From a virus: DNA of 22,797 bases. The position numbers and the translations under genes were made by a program. Under the pieces are notes generated by a model. That model saw only the letters and a program-made list of their open reading frames with translations. It did no database searches and was not told the DNA's origin. Every line of letters starts with the position of its first letter. The first letter of the stretch is position 1. The stretch lies in IMG/VR virus record IMGVR_UViG_3300030389_002756, positions 1 through 22,797 of that record. One strand, 5' to 3'. Below, piece by piece: positions 1 through 7,035 of the stretch.

Positions 1-213
1 GAAACTTATAAAGGTATATTAGAGCAGCCTGATGAAATAATCGCTGATGGCGTTGTTCTTACAACTGATTATGAGTTAACAGTAAAAACTGCTGATCTTG
101 GAACTATTGCTTTTGATACACAAATAGAAGTAAGCAATGTTAAATACAAAGTTAGAAACGTAAGAAAGATAGATGATGGAACTTTGTGTAAAATTTCATT
201 AACTAAGGTGTGA
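1..213 (+). CDS. Head-tail joining protein (lambda FII-like), C-terminal part
   Basis: Open in frame from base 1 to TGA at 211-213 (70 residues); the start lies outside the window. It would be the connector subunit at the head-tail interface. The visible part is beta-rich, with a turn like TADLGTIAFD followed by a strand pattern (VKYKVRNVRKIDDG) and an end in SLTKV, resembling the short beta-barrel joining proteins of lambda-like phages. Its position immediately before a tail terminator agrees with this. The next gene begins one base after the stop. The family call is by pattern and synteny only. Confidence 0.6.
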   Translation, partial: ETYKGILEQPDEIIADGVVLTTDYELTVKTADLGTIAFDTQIEVSNVKYKVRNVRKIDDGTLCKISLTKV

Positions 214-214
214 T

Positions 215-643
215 ATGGCTACTAAAAGAGAACAGATTTTAGCCAAGGTAAAAACAAATCTAGCTGGTACTACTGGCGTAGGAACTAGAATATATAGATC
301 AAGGGCTGAGGCGTTTACAAGATCTGAGACTCCAGCAATAATTATCGAACCTATTAGTGATACACCACAAGATACAAGTAGTTTTTATAATTCTGTCACC
401 CATGAATTACGAATTCGTATAACTGTTGTAGCAAGAGGAGCAGTACCAGATAATGTTGCTGATCCTACTATTGAAAGTTTGCATAATAAAGTTTTGACTG
501 ATCCTACTCTTGGTGGCTTGTGTATCGACATAAGACCATCAACAACATCATTTGAAATTTTAGAAGCAGATCAACCAGCAGGGGTTATATCTTGCGAGTT
601 TGATATAGAGTACAGAACTTTATATAACAGTTTAACCACATAG
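215..643 (+). CDS. Tail terminator protein (lambda gpU-like minor tail protein)
   Basis: A 142-residue protein expected to form the ring that caps the finished tail tube and joins it to the head. Seen: N-terminal helix (ATKREQILAKVKTNLA), a central strand pair around AIIIEPISDTP, then HELRIRITVVARG and ISCEFDIEYRT, the alternating alpha/beta layout of the gpU class; length matches the usual 130-145 residues. AAGGTG at 204-209 precedes the ATG by 5 bases and supports this start. It sits between the head-tail joiner and the tail tube, as in lambda (order Z/U then V). The family call is firm; splitting Z-type from U-type is not possible by eye. Confidence 0.8.
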   Translation: MATKREQILAKVKTNLAGTTGVGTRIYRSRAEAFTRSETPAIIIEPISDTPQDTSSFYNSVTHELRIRITVVARGAVPDNVADPTIESLHNKVLTDPTLGGLCIDIRPSTTSFEILEADQPAGVISCEFDIEYRTLYNSLTT

Positions 644-684
644 CTATGATGTATTGTGAAGCCTATCAACCCTGATTGATTATT

Positions 685-837
685 ATGGAGTATGAAATCC
701 CAAATGAGGGTGGAACTTACATTCTGAACCCTAAAACTGGCAAACGAAAGCTAGTTCAACAAACAAAACCAGCAGAACTCCCCACCGAGGTAAAAACAGA
801 TGGCACAACTGACAAGGAAGAGAGTAATTCTAATTGA
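685..837 (+). CDS. Small conserved-type protein upstream of tail tube
   Basis: A 50-residue reading frame (starts MEYEIPNEGGTY, ends KEESNSN) filling the gap between terminator and tail tube. It overlaps the tail tube start by 38 bases in another frame. Composition is charged and soluble, with a turn-rich NPKTGKRKL segment. From memory, short proteins starting with a PxEGGxYI pattern are often found next to tail tube genes in siphophages and prophages; their role is unknown to me. No clear Shine-Dalgarno precedes the ATG. Being a real gene is likely from the tight packing and the pattern, but unproven. Confidence 0.5.
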   Translation: MEYEIPNEGGTYILNPKTGKRKLVQQTKPAELPTEVKTDGTTDKEESNSN

Positions 838-1732
838 AGCGGAAAGTTCTTATGGAACTGACCCTACTCCAGCCGCAACAGATGTAGTTCTAGTAACTGA
901 TCTAAGCATTACACCACAATCAAGTGATGTTGTTAACAGAGATGTGGTTAGACCATATCTTGGCTCATCACAACAGTTACTGGCCAACACTAGAGTTGAA
1001 TGTACATTTAGCGTTGAGTTTTGCGGTAGTGGCACAGCCGGAACAGCGCCTAGGTATGGAAGTGCGCTCAAGGCGTGTGGTCTTTCAGAGACTGTAGCTT
1101 CTGGAACTAGCGTTACTTACGAACCAATCTCGGCTAACTTTTCATCAATTACTATTCACTACAATGTAGATGGTGTAAGGCATATTGTTACCGGGTGCCG
1201 AGGAAATGTAGCATTGTCAGCAGAGGTAGGAGCAATCCCAACGCTCGATTTTACTTTTACCGGGATATACAATGCCCCAACAGATACTGCATTGCCTTCT
1301 GTCACCTATGGAAACCAAGCAACACCATTAATATTTAAAAATGGTAATACAACTAGTTTCCAGTTGTTAAGCTTTGCTGGTGCTTTACAAAGTCTCAATT
1401 TTGATATTGGTAATTCAATCGTCTACAGAGAACTTGTAGGCGGTACTAAAGAAGTTTTACTTACAGACAGAGCAGCTAATGGCTCTGTAACTATTGAAGC
1501 ACCAACACTTGCACAGAAAGATTACTTTTCTGCTGCATTAAGTGATACTGCTCTCGGTAACTTGACAGTTACTCATGGAACTACTGCTGGTAATATCTGT
1601 CGCTTAAGTAGCACAAAAGTAGATATTGGCGATGTATCTTATGGAGAAATGGATGGCGTTACTATGCTTGAAATACCATATACACTTGTTCCAAGTTCAG
1701 CAAATGATGAGCTATCGATTGTCTACACTTAA
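800..1732 (+). CDS. Major tail tube protein (lambda gpV position)
   Basis: A 310-residue protein that would polymerise as hexameric rings into the tail tube. Seen: N-terminal AQLTRKRVILIEAESSYGTD, then repeated beta segments rich in T, S, V and G (for example RVECTFSVEF, LNFDIGNSIVYR, GSVTIEAPTL) and a conserved-looking end (MLEIPYTLVPSS). This resembles the roughly 300-residue tail tube class (Phage_tube_2 type) rather than the shorter lambda gpV with its Ig tail; no separate C-terminal Ig domain is evident. GAGG at 787-790 lies 9 bases before the ATG. It is followed by a hairpin (1753-1784) and the frameshifted chaperone, exactly where a tube gene belongs. Among the more abundant virion proteins by expectation. 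Confidence 0.85.
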   Translation: MAQLTRKRVILIEAESSYGTDPTPAATDVVLVTDLSITPQSSDVVNRDVVRPYLGSSQQLLANTRVECTFSVEFCGSGTAGTAPRYGSALKACGLSETVASGTSVTYEPISANFSSITIHYNVDGVRHIVTGCRGNVALSAEVGAIPTLDFTFTGIYNAPTDTALPSVTYGNQATPLIFKNGNTTSFQLLSFAGALQSLNFDIGNSIVYRELVGGTKEVLLTDRAANGSVTIEAPTLAQKDYFSAALSDTALGNLTVTHGTTAGNICRLSSTKVDIGDVSYGEMDGVTMLEIPYTLVPSSANDELSIVYT

Positions 1733-1752
1733 CTTTTAGTTAGATAAGAGCT

Positions 1753-1784
1753 AGAGTGTAGAAGTATATTTATTTCTACACTTT
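1753..1784 (+). promoter_or_regulatory. Hairpin between tail tube and gpG
   Basis: A nine-base perfect inverted repeat, 1755-1763 against 1774-1782, with a 10-base loop; a G-T and an A-T pair extend it to 11 pairs and the last paired base abuts the ATG of the next gene. No Shine-Dalgarno is visible before that ATG. It could weaken transcription or translation between a gene needed in great excess and one needed in small amounts, or be an RNA-processing site. Low GC and no following T-run argue against a simple terminator. Confidence 0.45.
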
Positions 1785-2120
1785 ATGACTTTTGTAAGAA
1801 AAAAGAACAAAACATTCAAATGGCCTGTTGTTGTTCGTGAACCTAGTGAGACTGATGCTGGGGTATATGAAGAAAATGAATTTATTGCTATTTTTAAAAG
1901 ATTAAAAGTAAGCGAGTATCAAGAAGCAGCAGAAAATAAAACAGAATTTGAAATGCTTAAAATGATGCTTGCTGGATGGGAAAACATGAAAGAAGAAGAT
2001 GGAGAAGATATCCCTTTCAATAACCAAAACTTAAAGGAAATGATGGAAGATGCGTATTGGTTAAGGGCAGTATCTCAGTCTTACACCAAATCTTTAGTAG
2101 ATGAAAAAGTAAAAAACTAA
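1785..2120 (+). CDS. G: Tail assembly chaperone, short form (gpG-like)
   Basis: A 111-residue cytoplasmic assembly chaperone expected to coat the tape measure protein before tube polymerisation. Seen: an N-terminal beta part (KTFKWPVVVREPSE, then ENEFIAIFKRLKVSEYQE) typical of gpG-class proteins, followed by acidic helices. The reading frame ends in AAA AAC TAA, so the slippery heptamer sits directly before the stop. The rest of the protein family partner lies in the -1 frame downstream. It is not found in mature virions in lambda; the same is inferred here. The ATG at 1785 follows a hairpin and has no evident Shine-Dalgarno, suggesting modest translation or coupling. Confidence 0.85.
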   Translation: MTFVRKKNKTFKWPVVVREPSETDAGVYEENEFIAIFKRLKVSEYQEAAENKTEFEMLKMMLAGWENMKEEDGEDIPFNNQNLKEMMEDAYWLRAVSQSYTKSLVDEKVKN

Positions 2121-2464
2121 GAGAGGCAGTTCTTTACTGGTTAGGTTCTGGTAAAGAAGTTATTGATGAAACGCAAGATGACGCAAAAGCATTCGGTCTA
2201 AAACTGCCAACCGAGAAAGCTAAAAAAGATAAAAATAATTTTGAGGTCTATGAGGATAATTGGGATGCTGTTATGATGTTTTGTAATATGCAGACACAAT
2301 GGAGTACTTCCTTTGGAGGTTTTGTAGGATTAAAGTATGAAGTTCTTTTAATGCAAGGTGGTATGTTTGACCTTTACAATATTACAGATAGGCGTAAAAT
2401 TTTAGAAGAGCTACAAATCATGGAACATACAGCCTTGAAAGAACTTAATAAGGAAAAGAAATAA
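1785..2464 (+). CDS. GT: Tail assembly chaperone, frameshift product (gpGT-like)
   Basis: Predicted -1 frameshift at A AAA AAC (2111-2117) joins the 111 residues of gpG to 115 residues read from 2117 to the TAA at 2462-2464, giving 226 residues. The T part has no usable start of its own near the junction and reads LREAVLYWLGSGKE, then an acidic/lysine linker, then a C-terminal module with DNWDAVMMFCNMQTQW, GGFVGLKYEVLL and a final amphipathic helix. That module matches my memory of the DUF1799 pattern found at the end of GT proteins. In lambda the minor GT product links the tape measure to tube subunits. The tape measure starts immediately after its stop. Confidence 0.85.
2111..2117 (+). other. 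Slippery heptamer for -1 programmed frameshift (G to GT)
   Basis: A AAA AAC in the gpG frame (zero-frame codons AAA AAC, next codon TAA). This is one of the strongest known bacterial -1 slip sequences. After slipping, reading goes on with CTA AGA GAG and stays open to 2464. Position at the very end of gpG and the family of the extension make function highly likely. I see no strong downstream stem; the adjacent stop codon may help pausing. Confidence 0.88.
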
Positions 2465-4546
2465 ATGGCTAAACAAACTTCACAAATAAATATTGCGTTT
2501 TTAACAAAGGGTGAGGGTGAGGTAGCAAAAGCTTTTAAAAGGCTTCGTGGCGAAACAACAAGACTTAATAGAGATTTTCAATCTTTATCAAAAGATTCAA
2601 TTGCAAAAGTAAAGAATGAATTTAACAAATTAGGTGCTGGTGCAAGAAATAGTCTTAATGCAATGCAAGCGCAAAGAAATGCGTTAAATGGGTTGCGTAA
2701 TATGGCTGATGTTACAAGTGTTGAATTTAAACAGCTTACTGCTGATATTGCACGATTAGATGCACAGATGAGAAAAGCTGGTGCTGGCACTACTGGTTTT
2801 AAAGGTAAATTAGGAGGTTTTGCTAAAGGTGCTGGAGCTATAGCGGCTGGTGGTATTTTTGGAGGGCCAGAAGGTGCTATTGGCGCTGGTATCGGTTTGG
2901 GTATTGGCGGCCCTGCTGGTGCTGCTGTTGGTGCTGCTGTTGGTGCGCAAGTAGGAATGGTTCGTCAAAGTATTGGAGAGGTTGCTGATTATGATGCAGC
3001 ATTAGAACTTCAAAGAAAAGCTTTAAAACTTGTTATTGGTGACACAAAAGAATTTGCTAAATCGCAAGAATTTTTGGCTGATAGAAGTAAAAAATTAGCA
3101 ATACCCCAAGATGTAATAGTAAGACAATTTACATCATTAACTGCTTCTGTAAAGGGTGCTGGTAAAGAAACTGCTGATGCTGAAAAAGTATTTAAAGCAA
3201 TAGCTGCTGGTATTAGAGGTACTGGTGGAAACTTAGAAGACATGAAAGCTGCTATGAGAGCGACTAGCCAGGTGTTCTCGAAAGGCAAAGTATCAGCCGA
3301 AGAATTGAGACAACAGCTCGGCGAGAGGCTACCCGGTGCGTTTACTTTGTTTGCTGATTCTATGGATAAAACACCAGCACAATTAGATAAGGCGTTAGAG
3401 CAAGGTAAAGTCACATTAGATGACTTTATGAAGTTTGCAGAAAAATTATTTGATACTTATGGTGAAAATGCAGAAATACTTGCTGCAAGTCCAGAAGCTG
3501 CTGGTGATAGGTTAAGGACAGAAATGTCTAATTTAAAAGATAGTTTAGGGGATATATTAAGACCAATGGGCGCAGCATTTCAAACTTTTGCAGCACAAGC
3601 AGTTGGAGCTTTTAATGAAGTAATTAAACGTGTTAAAAAGTTTCAAATAGAAATGAAAGAAGAAGGATTGAGAAAAACAATAGAAGAAGCTGATAGGCAA
3701 ATAAGAAATATTGATGCAAGATTAAAAGTTTTAGCAAAACAAGATACTAAAAATGCAAATCAACTTAAAAGAGAACTTATAAAAAATAGAGCAACACAAG
3801 TAGGTATTAAAGCATCAGCACAATCAGATTTACGATCACAATTTATTCCAAAAGATTTTACTGTTGGTGGTAATGTTTATGATGGTTTAACAGGTCAGTT
3901 TAAAGGAACTGTAGCCGAATTGAATAAAACCTCTAAAAACGAGACAACTGAGTCTTTGAATAACATTCAAAAGGGAGCAAAAGCATATTTCGATACTATT
4001 AGCGATTTTGGAAAACAAACTCAAGATGCTGTTGCTGGTGCATTTAAAGGTATGGAAGATGCTCTTGTAAAATTTGTACAAACAGGAAAGCTTAACTTTA
4101 GTGATTTAGCAAGATCTATAATGGCAGATCTTACCAGAATGTTGGTAAGAGCATCATTGCTTAATTTTTTAAGTCCTTTCCCATTCTTTGATCGAATAAC
4201 AGGTGGTAAAAACGCAAAGGGAAATGTATACGATGCTGGCAATAAGATTTCTAAGTTTGCGTATGGGGGCATAGTCAAAAAACCTACCTTATTTCCCATG
4301 GCCCAAGGCATGGGGCTTATGGGGGAAGCTGGCCCGGAAGCAATCATGCCGTTGAAACGTGGTGCAAATGGAAAGCTAGGAGTGCAAAGTTCTGGAGGTG
4401 TTGGTAATATTGTTGTAAATGTAGATGCTTCCGGTAGCTCTGTTGAAGGAGACAACCAGCAATCACAAGAGTTTGGTAGAGCTTTAGCTGTTGCCATACA
4501 ATCAGAAATGATTAAACAAAAAAGACCAGGTGGCTTATTAGCATAA
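2465..4546 (+). CDS. Tail tape measure protein (lambda gpH-like)
   Basis: A 693-residue protein that sets tail length and is later injected. Seen in order: helical N-terminus (about 1-110) rich in K, N and Q; a Gly/Ala hydrophobic stretch (about 112-168, repeated GxGxGGPAGAA patterns) suited to membrane insertion; a tape-measure N-terminal domain ending in EELRQQLGERLPGAF and the DFMKFAEKLF helix (about 175-330); a charged coiled-coil zone (about 390-450); then the lambda-type C-terminal tape measure domain near 515-575 (AFKGMEDALVKFVQTGKLNF) and a tail with FAYGGIV and GEAGPEAIMPL. At about 1.5 A per residue, as in lambda, it predicts a tail near 100 nm. The ATG abuts the GT stop with no gap. 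Confidence 0.93.
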   Translation: MAKQTSQINIAFLTKGEGEVAKAFKRLRGETTRLNRDFQSLSKDSIAKVKNEFNKLGAGARNSLNAMQAQRNALNGLRNMADVTSVEFKQLTADIARLDAQMRKAGAGTTGFKGKLGGFAKGAGAIAAGGIFGGPEGAIGAGIGLGIGGPAGAAVGAAVGAQVGMVRQSIGEVADYDAALELQRKALKLVIGDTKEFAKSQEFLADRSKKLAIPQDVIVRQFTSLTASVKGAGKETADAEKVFKAIAAGIRGTGGNLEDMKAAMRATSQVFSKGKVSAEELRQQLGERLPGAFTLFADSMDKTPAQLDKALEQGKVTLDDFMKFAEKLFDTYGENAEILAASPEAAGDRLRTEMSNLKDSLGDILRPMGAAFQTFAAQAVGAFNEVIKRVKKFQIEMKEEGLRKTIEEADRQIRNIDARLKVLAKQDTKNANQLKRELIKNRATQVGIKASAQSDLRSQFIPKDFTVGGNVYDGLTGQFKGTVAELNKTSKNETTESLNNIQKGAKAYFDTISDFGKQTQDAVAGAFKGMEDALVKFVQTGKLNFSDLARSIMADLTRMLVRASLLNFLSPFPFFDRITGGKNAKGNVYDAGNKISKFAYGGIVKKPTLFPMAQGMGLMGEAGPEAIMPLKRGANGKLGVQSSGGVGNIVVNVDASGSSVEGDNQQSQEFGRALAVAIQSEMIKQKRPGGLLA

Positions 4547-5116
4547 ATGGCAAACTTTCCTTCTATAGAACCTTCATTTAGCGTTACCAAAAGGTCGCAA
4601 CCTAGAACTAAGGTAGTTCAATTTGCAGATGGTTTTGAGCATCGTCTTGGCTTTGGCTTGCCAAATCAACAAGATCCAAAAACATATAATTTAAAATGGG
4701 AAAATATAACAGAAGAAGAGTCAGATACAATTGAATATTTTTTAGAAGAACGAGCGCAAGATAAAGCAAGTTTTACATACTCACCTCCAAATGAATCTTT
4801 TACTAAAACAGGCACATATTCACAGAGCAGTACAACAATAACTATTACTATTACAAATCATAGATTATTTGCTGGTGATTCTTTGGTTATTGATTTCACT
4901 TCTGGTTCTTCAACTGATGGTACTTATGTGGTTTCTTCTGTTACTAATGCCAATGTTTTTGTTGTAACGGCAGCAACCGGAGCTACAGCGAATGGCAATG
5001 TTTCTATTACAAAAACAGCATCATATAAATTTGTATGTCCACAATGGAGCAAAGAAATGAATGTTCCAAATTTAGCAACAATCTCAGCCACTTTTGTACA
5101 AAAATTTGAAGCATGA
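4547..5116 (+). CDS. Minor tail protein, gpM-like, with inserted beta domain
   Basis: A 189-residue tail-tip protein, ATG abutting the tape measure stop. The two ends match the gpM class: N-terminal RTKVVQFADGFEHRLGFGL and KTYNLKWENIT, and C-terminal YKFVCPQWSKEM. Between about residues 88 and 158 lies a Thr/Ser/Val-rich block (TYSQSSTTITITITNHRLF, GDSLVIDFTSG, TYVVSSVTNANVFVV) that is absent from lambda gpM (109 residues); removing it leaves about 118 residues, close to family size. Marine phage structural proteins often carry similar beta blocks, from memory. It overlaps the gpL start by four bases. Confidence 0.85.
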   Translation: MANFPSIEPSFSVTKRSQPRTKVVQFADGFEHRLGFGLPNQQDPKTYNLKWENITEEESDTIEYFLEERAQDKASFTYSPPNESFTKTGTYSQSSTTITITITNHRLFAGDSLVIDFTSGSSTDGTYVVSSVTNANVFVVTAATGATANGNVSITKTASYKFVCPQWSKEMNVPNLATISATFVQKFEA

Positions 5117-5721
5117 CAATAGATACTGCACCTGTTTTTAGTGACATACAAAAAGTAAATCCATCCTCAATAATTGAGTTATTTAAACTTGAATTAAAAG
5201 AAGGACTTAATTATGCAACAGGTAATCCAAGTGGAGTAACGACAGTACATAGATTTCATTCTGGTAGTAATCTTGATGCTTATGGAAATATTGTTTGGAA
5301 TGGTGAAACCTATCTTAGGTTTCCTGTAGAAGCTAGTGGTTTTGCATTTCAACGAGGTCAACTACCAAGACCAACACTAACCATAAGCAATATGGGGACT
5401 CCTAGTATGTCTGCTGTTTTGTTGGCTGCAAATACTTTTACTGCTGGTAATGATTTAACAGGTGCAAAGGTAACAAGAATAAGGACTATGGCAAGATTTA
5501 TAGATGCTGCTAATTTTTCTGGTGCAACTAATCCTTTTGGTACTCCAGATCCTGATGCAGAGTTTCCAAGAGAGGTATATTACATAGATCGTAAATCCGC
5601 AGAAAATAGAGAAGTAGTGCAATTTGAATTGGCAGCAATCTTTGATATGGCTGGTATTCGTGCGCCAAAACGTCAATGCACAAGAGATGTTTTTCCATCT
5701 ATAGGTACATTTATAGGATGA
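5113..5721 (+). CDS. Minor tail protein, gpL-like, short C-terminus
   Basis: A 202-residue tail-tip protein between gpM and gpK homologues. Family pattern seen: SSIIELFKLEL, VEASGFAFQRGQLPRPTLTI, TRIRTMARFID, YYIDRKSAENREVVQFEL and GIRAPKRQC near the end. In lambda gpL the C-terminal region binds an iron-sulphur cluster through several cysteines. Here only one cysteine (in KRQC) remains and the protein stops 14 residues later, so that region is missing. The stop overlaps the next start as ATGA. Nothing cysteine-rich appears in the next two frames immediately downstream, so a simple frameshift does not restore it. Confidence 0.8.
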   Translation: MTIDTAPVFSDIQKVNPSSIIELFKLELKEGLNYATGNPSGVTTVHRFHSGSNLDAYGNIVWNGETYLRFPVEASGFAFQRGQLPRPTLTISNMGTPSMSAVLLAANTFTAGNDLTGAKVTRIRTMARFIDAANFSGATNPFGTPDPDAEFPREVYYIDRKSAENREVVQFELAAIFDMAGIRAPKRQCTRDVFPSIGTFIG

Positions 5722-6425
5722 ATTGGAAAGATAATGCATTGGTTCATGCGAAAGAACAAGATCCAAAAGAAGCTGTAGGTTTAGTGTTAAATATAAAAGG
5801 CAAAGAAAGATATTTTCCTTGTCGTAATTTATCAATGACAGCACATCAATGTTTTATTCTTGACCCAGAAGATTATGTAAAAGCAGATAAGCTTGGAGAT
5901 ATTATTGGAGTTTTCCATAGCCATCCTGTTACTTCACCAGAACCTACACAAGCAGATAAAGTTAGTTGTGAAGAAAGTAATTTACCTTGGTATATAGTAA
6001 ATCCAAAGTCAGAGACATGGGGATATTATGAGCCACAAGGTTATAAAGCACCACTTATAGGAAGAGAATGGGTTTGGGGGATTACAGATTGCTGGGCTTT
6101 AGTTCGTGATTATTATCAACAGAAAAAAAATATTAGTTTATCTGATTATGAACGAAATATGTCTCCAGAAGAATTTTTGTTAAATCCTTTATTTGAGAAA
6201 TATGCAATACAAACTGGATTTAGAGAACTTGATAAAGACGAGAATTTAGAAAAAGGTGATGTATTATTGATGTCAATACTACATCCAACTTTAAATCATG
6301 TAGCTATTTTTTTAGGAGATATGGTTTTACATCATTTAGCCGATAGACTATCTTGTAGAGAGCCATATTCTGAGTGGTTACAAAAATGTACTGGTAAGAG
6401 GTATCGTTATGCTCAGAAAAATTAA
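5718..6425 (+). CDS. Tail-tip peptidase, gpK-like (JAB/MPN plus NlpC/P60)
   Basis: A 235-residue two-domain protein. The N-terminal JAB/MPN metalloprotease-like part (about 1-105) shows E18 (KEAVGL) and H67-S-H69 with D80; the serine normally three residues before the Asp is T77. The C-terminal NlpC/P60 peptidase (about 115-235) shows DCWALVRDYY with the expected nucleophile C125 and NHVAIFLGD with H194. In lambda-like phages this tail-tip protein is thought to act on the cell wall or on tail assembly. I start at 5718, forming ATGA with the gpL stop, rather than at the in-frame ATG at 5676, which would add 14 residues inside gpL. It overlaps gpI by 17 bases. Confidence 0.9.
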   Translation: MNWKDNALVHAKEQDPKEAVGLVLNIKGKERYFPCRNLSMTAHQCFILDPEDYVKADKLGDIIGVFHSHPVTSPEPTQADKVSCEESNLPWYIVNPKSETWGYYEPQGYKAPLIGREWVWGITDCWALVRDYYQQKKNISLSDYERNMSPEEFLLNPLFEKYAIQTGFRELDKDENLEKGDVLLMSILHPTLNHVAIFLGDMVLHHLADRLSCREPYSEWLQKCTGKRYRYAQKN

Positions 6426-7035
6426 ATTACATGGAGAACTTGCTGAGTTTTTAGGTCAAGATGAATTTGAAGCTGTTGTAAAAACTACAGCAGAAGCTGT
6501 TAAATTTTTAATAACAAATTTTCCAAAATTAGAAGCATATATGAGCAATAGATATTATCAAGTATTAGTTGGAGATAATGAATTAGATAAAGAACAAATA
6601 CATGATCCTGTAGGAAAATCAGAGATACATTTTGTACCTGTTATAAGTGGTGCTGGTGGTAGTAGTTTTAATAGAATTTTATTAGGCGGTGCTTTGATTG
6701 GTGCGTCATTCTTATTCCCGGGTGCTGGTTTGTTTGGAACACAAGCACTTGGAGCTACTGGTACAGCAGGGTTAGCTGGTGCTGGGATTGCAACAAAAAT
6801 AGGAACAGCTTTAAGTGCTGTTGGTGCTGGTTTGGTTTTAAGTGGTGTTTCTGAAATATTATTTCCATTGCCTACACCAGAAGAACAGGAAGATGATCCA
6901 AGAATATCTTTTAATTTCTCAGGGGTGCAAAATACAAGTCGAGCCGGGACAGCACATCCCATTGTTTATGGAGAAATCGTGTGCGGATCTGTGGTTATCT
7001 CTGCTTCTGTTGATACAAATCAGGTGGTCGCATGA
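6409..7035 (+). CDS. Tail assembly protein, gpI-like
   Basis: A 208-residue protein in the lambda gpI slot. Seen: an N-terminal ubiquitin/beta-grasp-like part (MLRKIKLHGELAEFLG up to EIHFVPVISGAG), a Gly/Ala hydrophobic middle (about residues 85-150, with GALIGASFLFPGAG), then the typical end with FNFSGVQNTSRAGTAHPIVY and VVISASVDT. Lambda gpI is needed for tail-tip assembly but is not found in virions. The start overlaps gpK; the stop overlaps the gpJ start as ATGA. Confidence 0.88.
   Translation: MLRKIKLHGELAEFLGQDEFEAVVKTTAEAVKFLITNFPKLEAYMSNRYYQVLVGDNELDKEQIHDPVGKSEIHFVPVISGAGGSSFNRILLGGALIGASFLFPGAGLFGTQALGATGTAGLAGAGIATKIGTALSAVGAGLVLSGVSEILFPLPTPEEQEDDPRISFNFSGVQNTSRAGTAHPIVYGEIVCGSVVISASVDTNQVVA

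Noticed and set aside
2273-2464. Separate 63-residue gene
   Set aside because: It is the distal part of the -1 frame T extension, which is open from 2117.
3010-4590. Long minus-strand frames under the tape measure gene
   Set aside because: Shadows of a codon-biased plus-strand gene; no ribosome sites or family patterns.
5676-5717. Upstream start for the gpK homologue
   Set aside because: The added residues are out-of-frame gpL sequence; the ATGA overlap at 5718 is the normal junction.
6558-6962. Minus-strand Pro/Ala-rich frame under gpI
   Set aside because: Complement of the Gly/Ala-rich gpI segment, so composition explains it.
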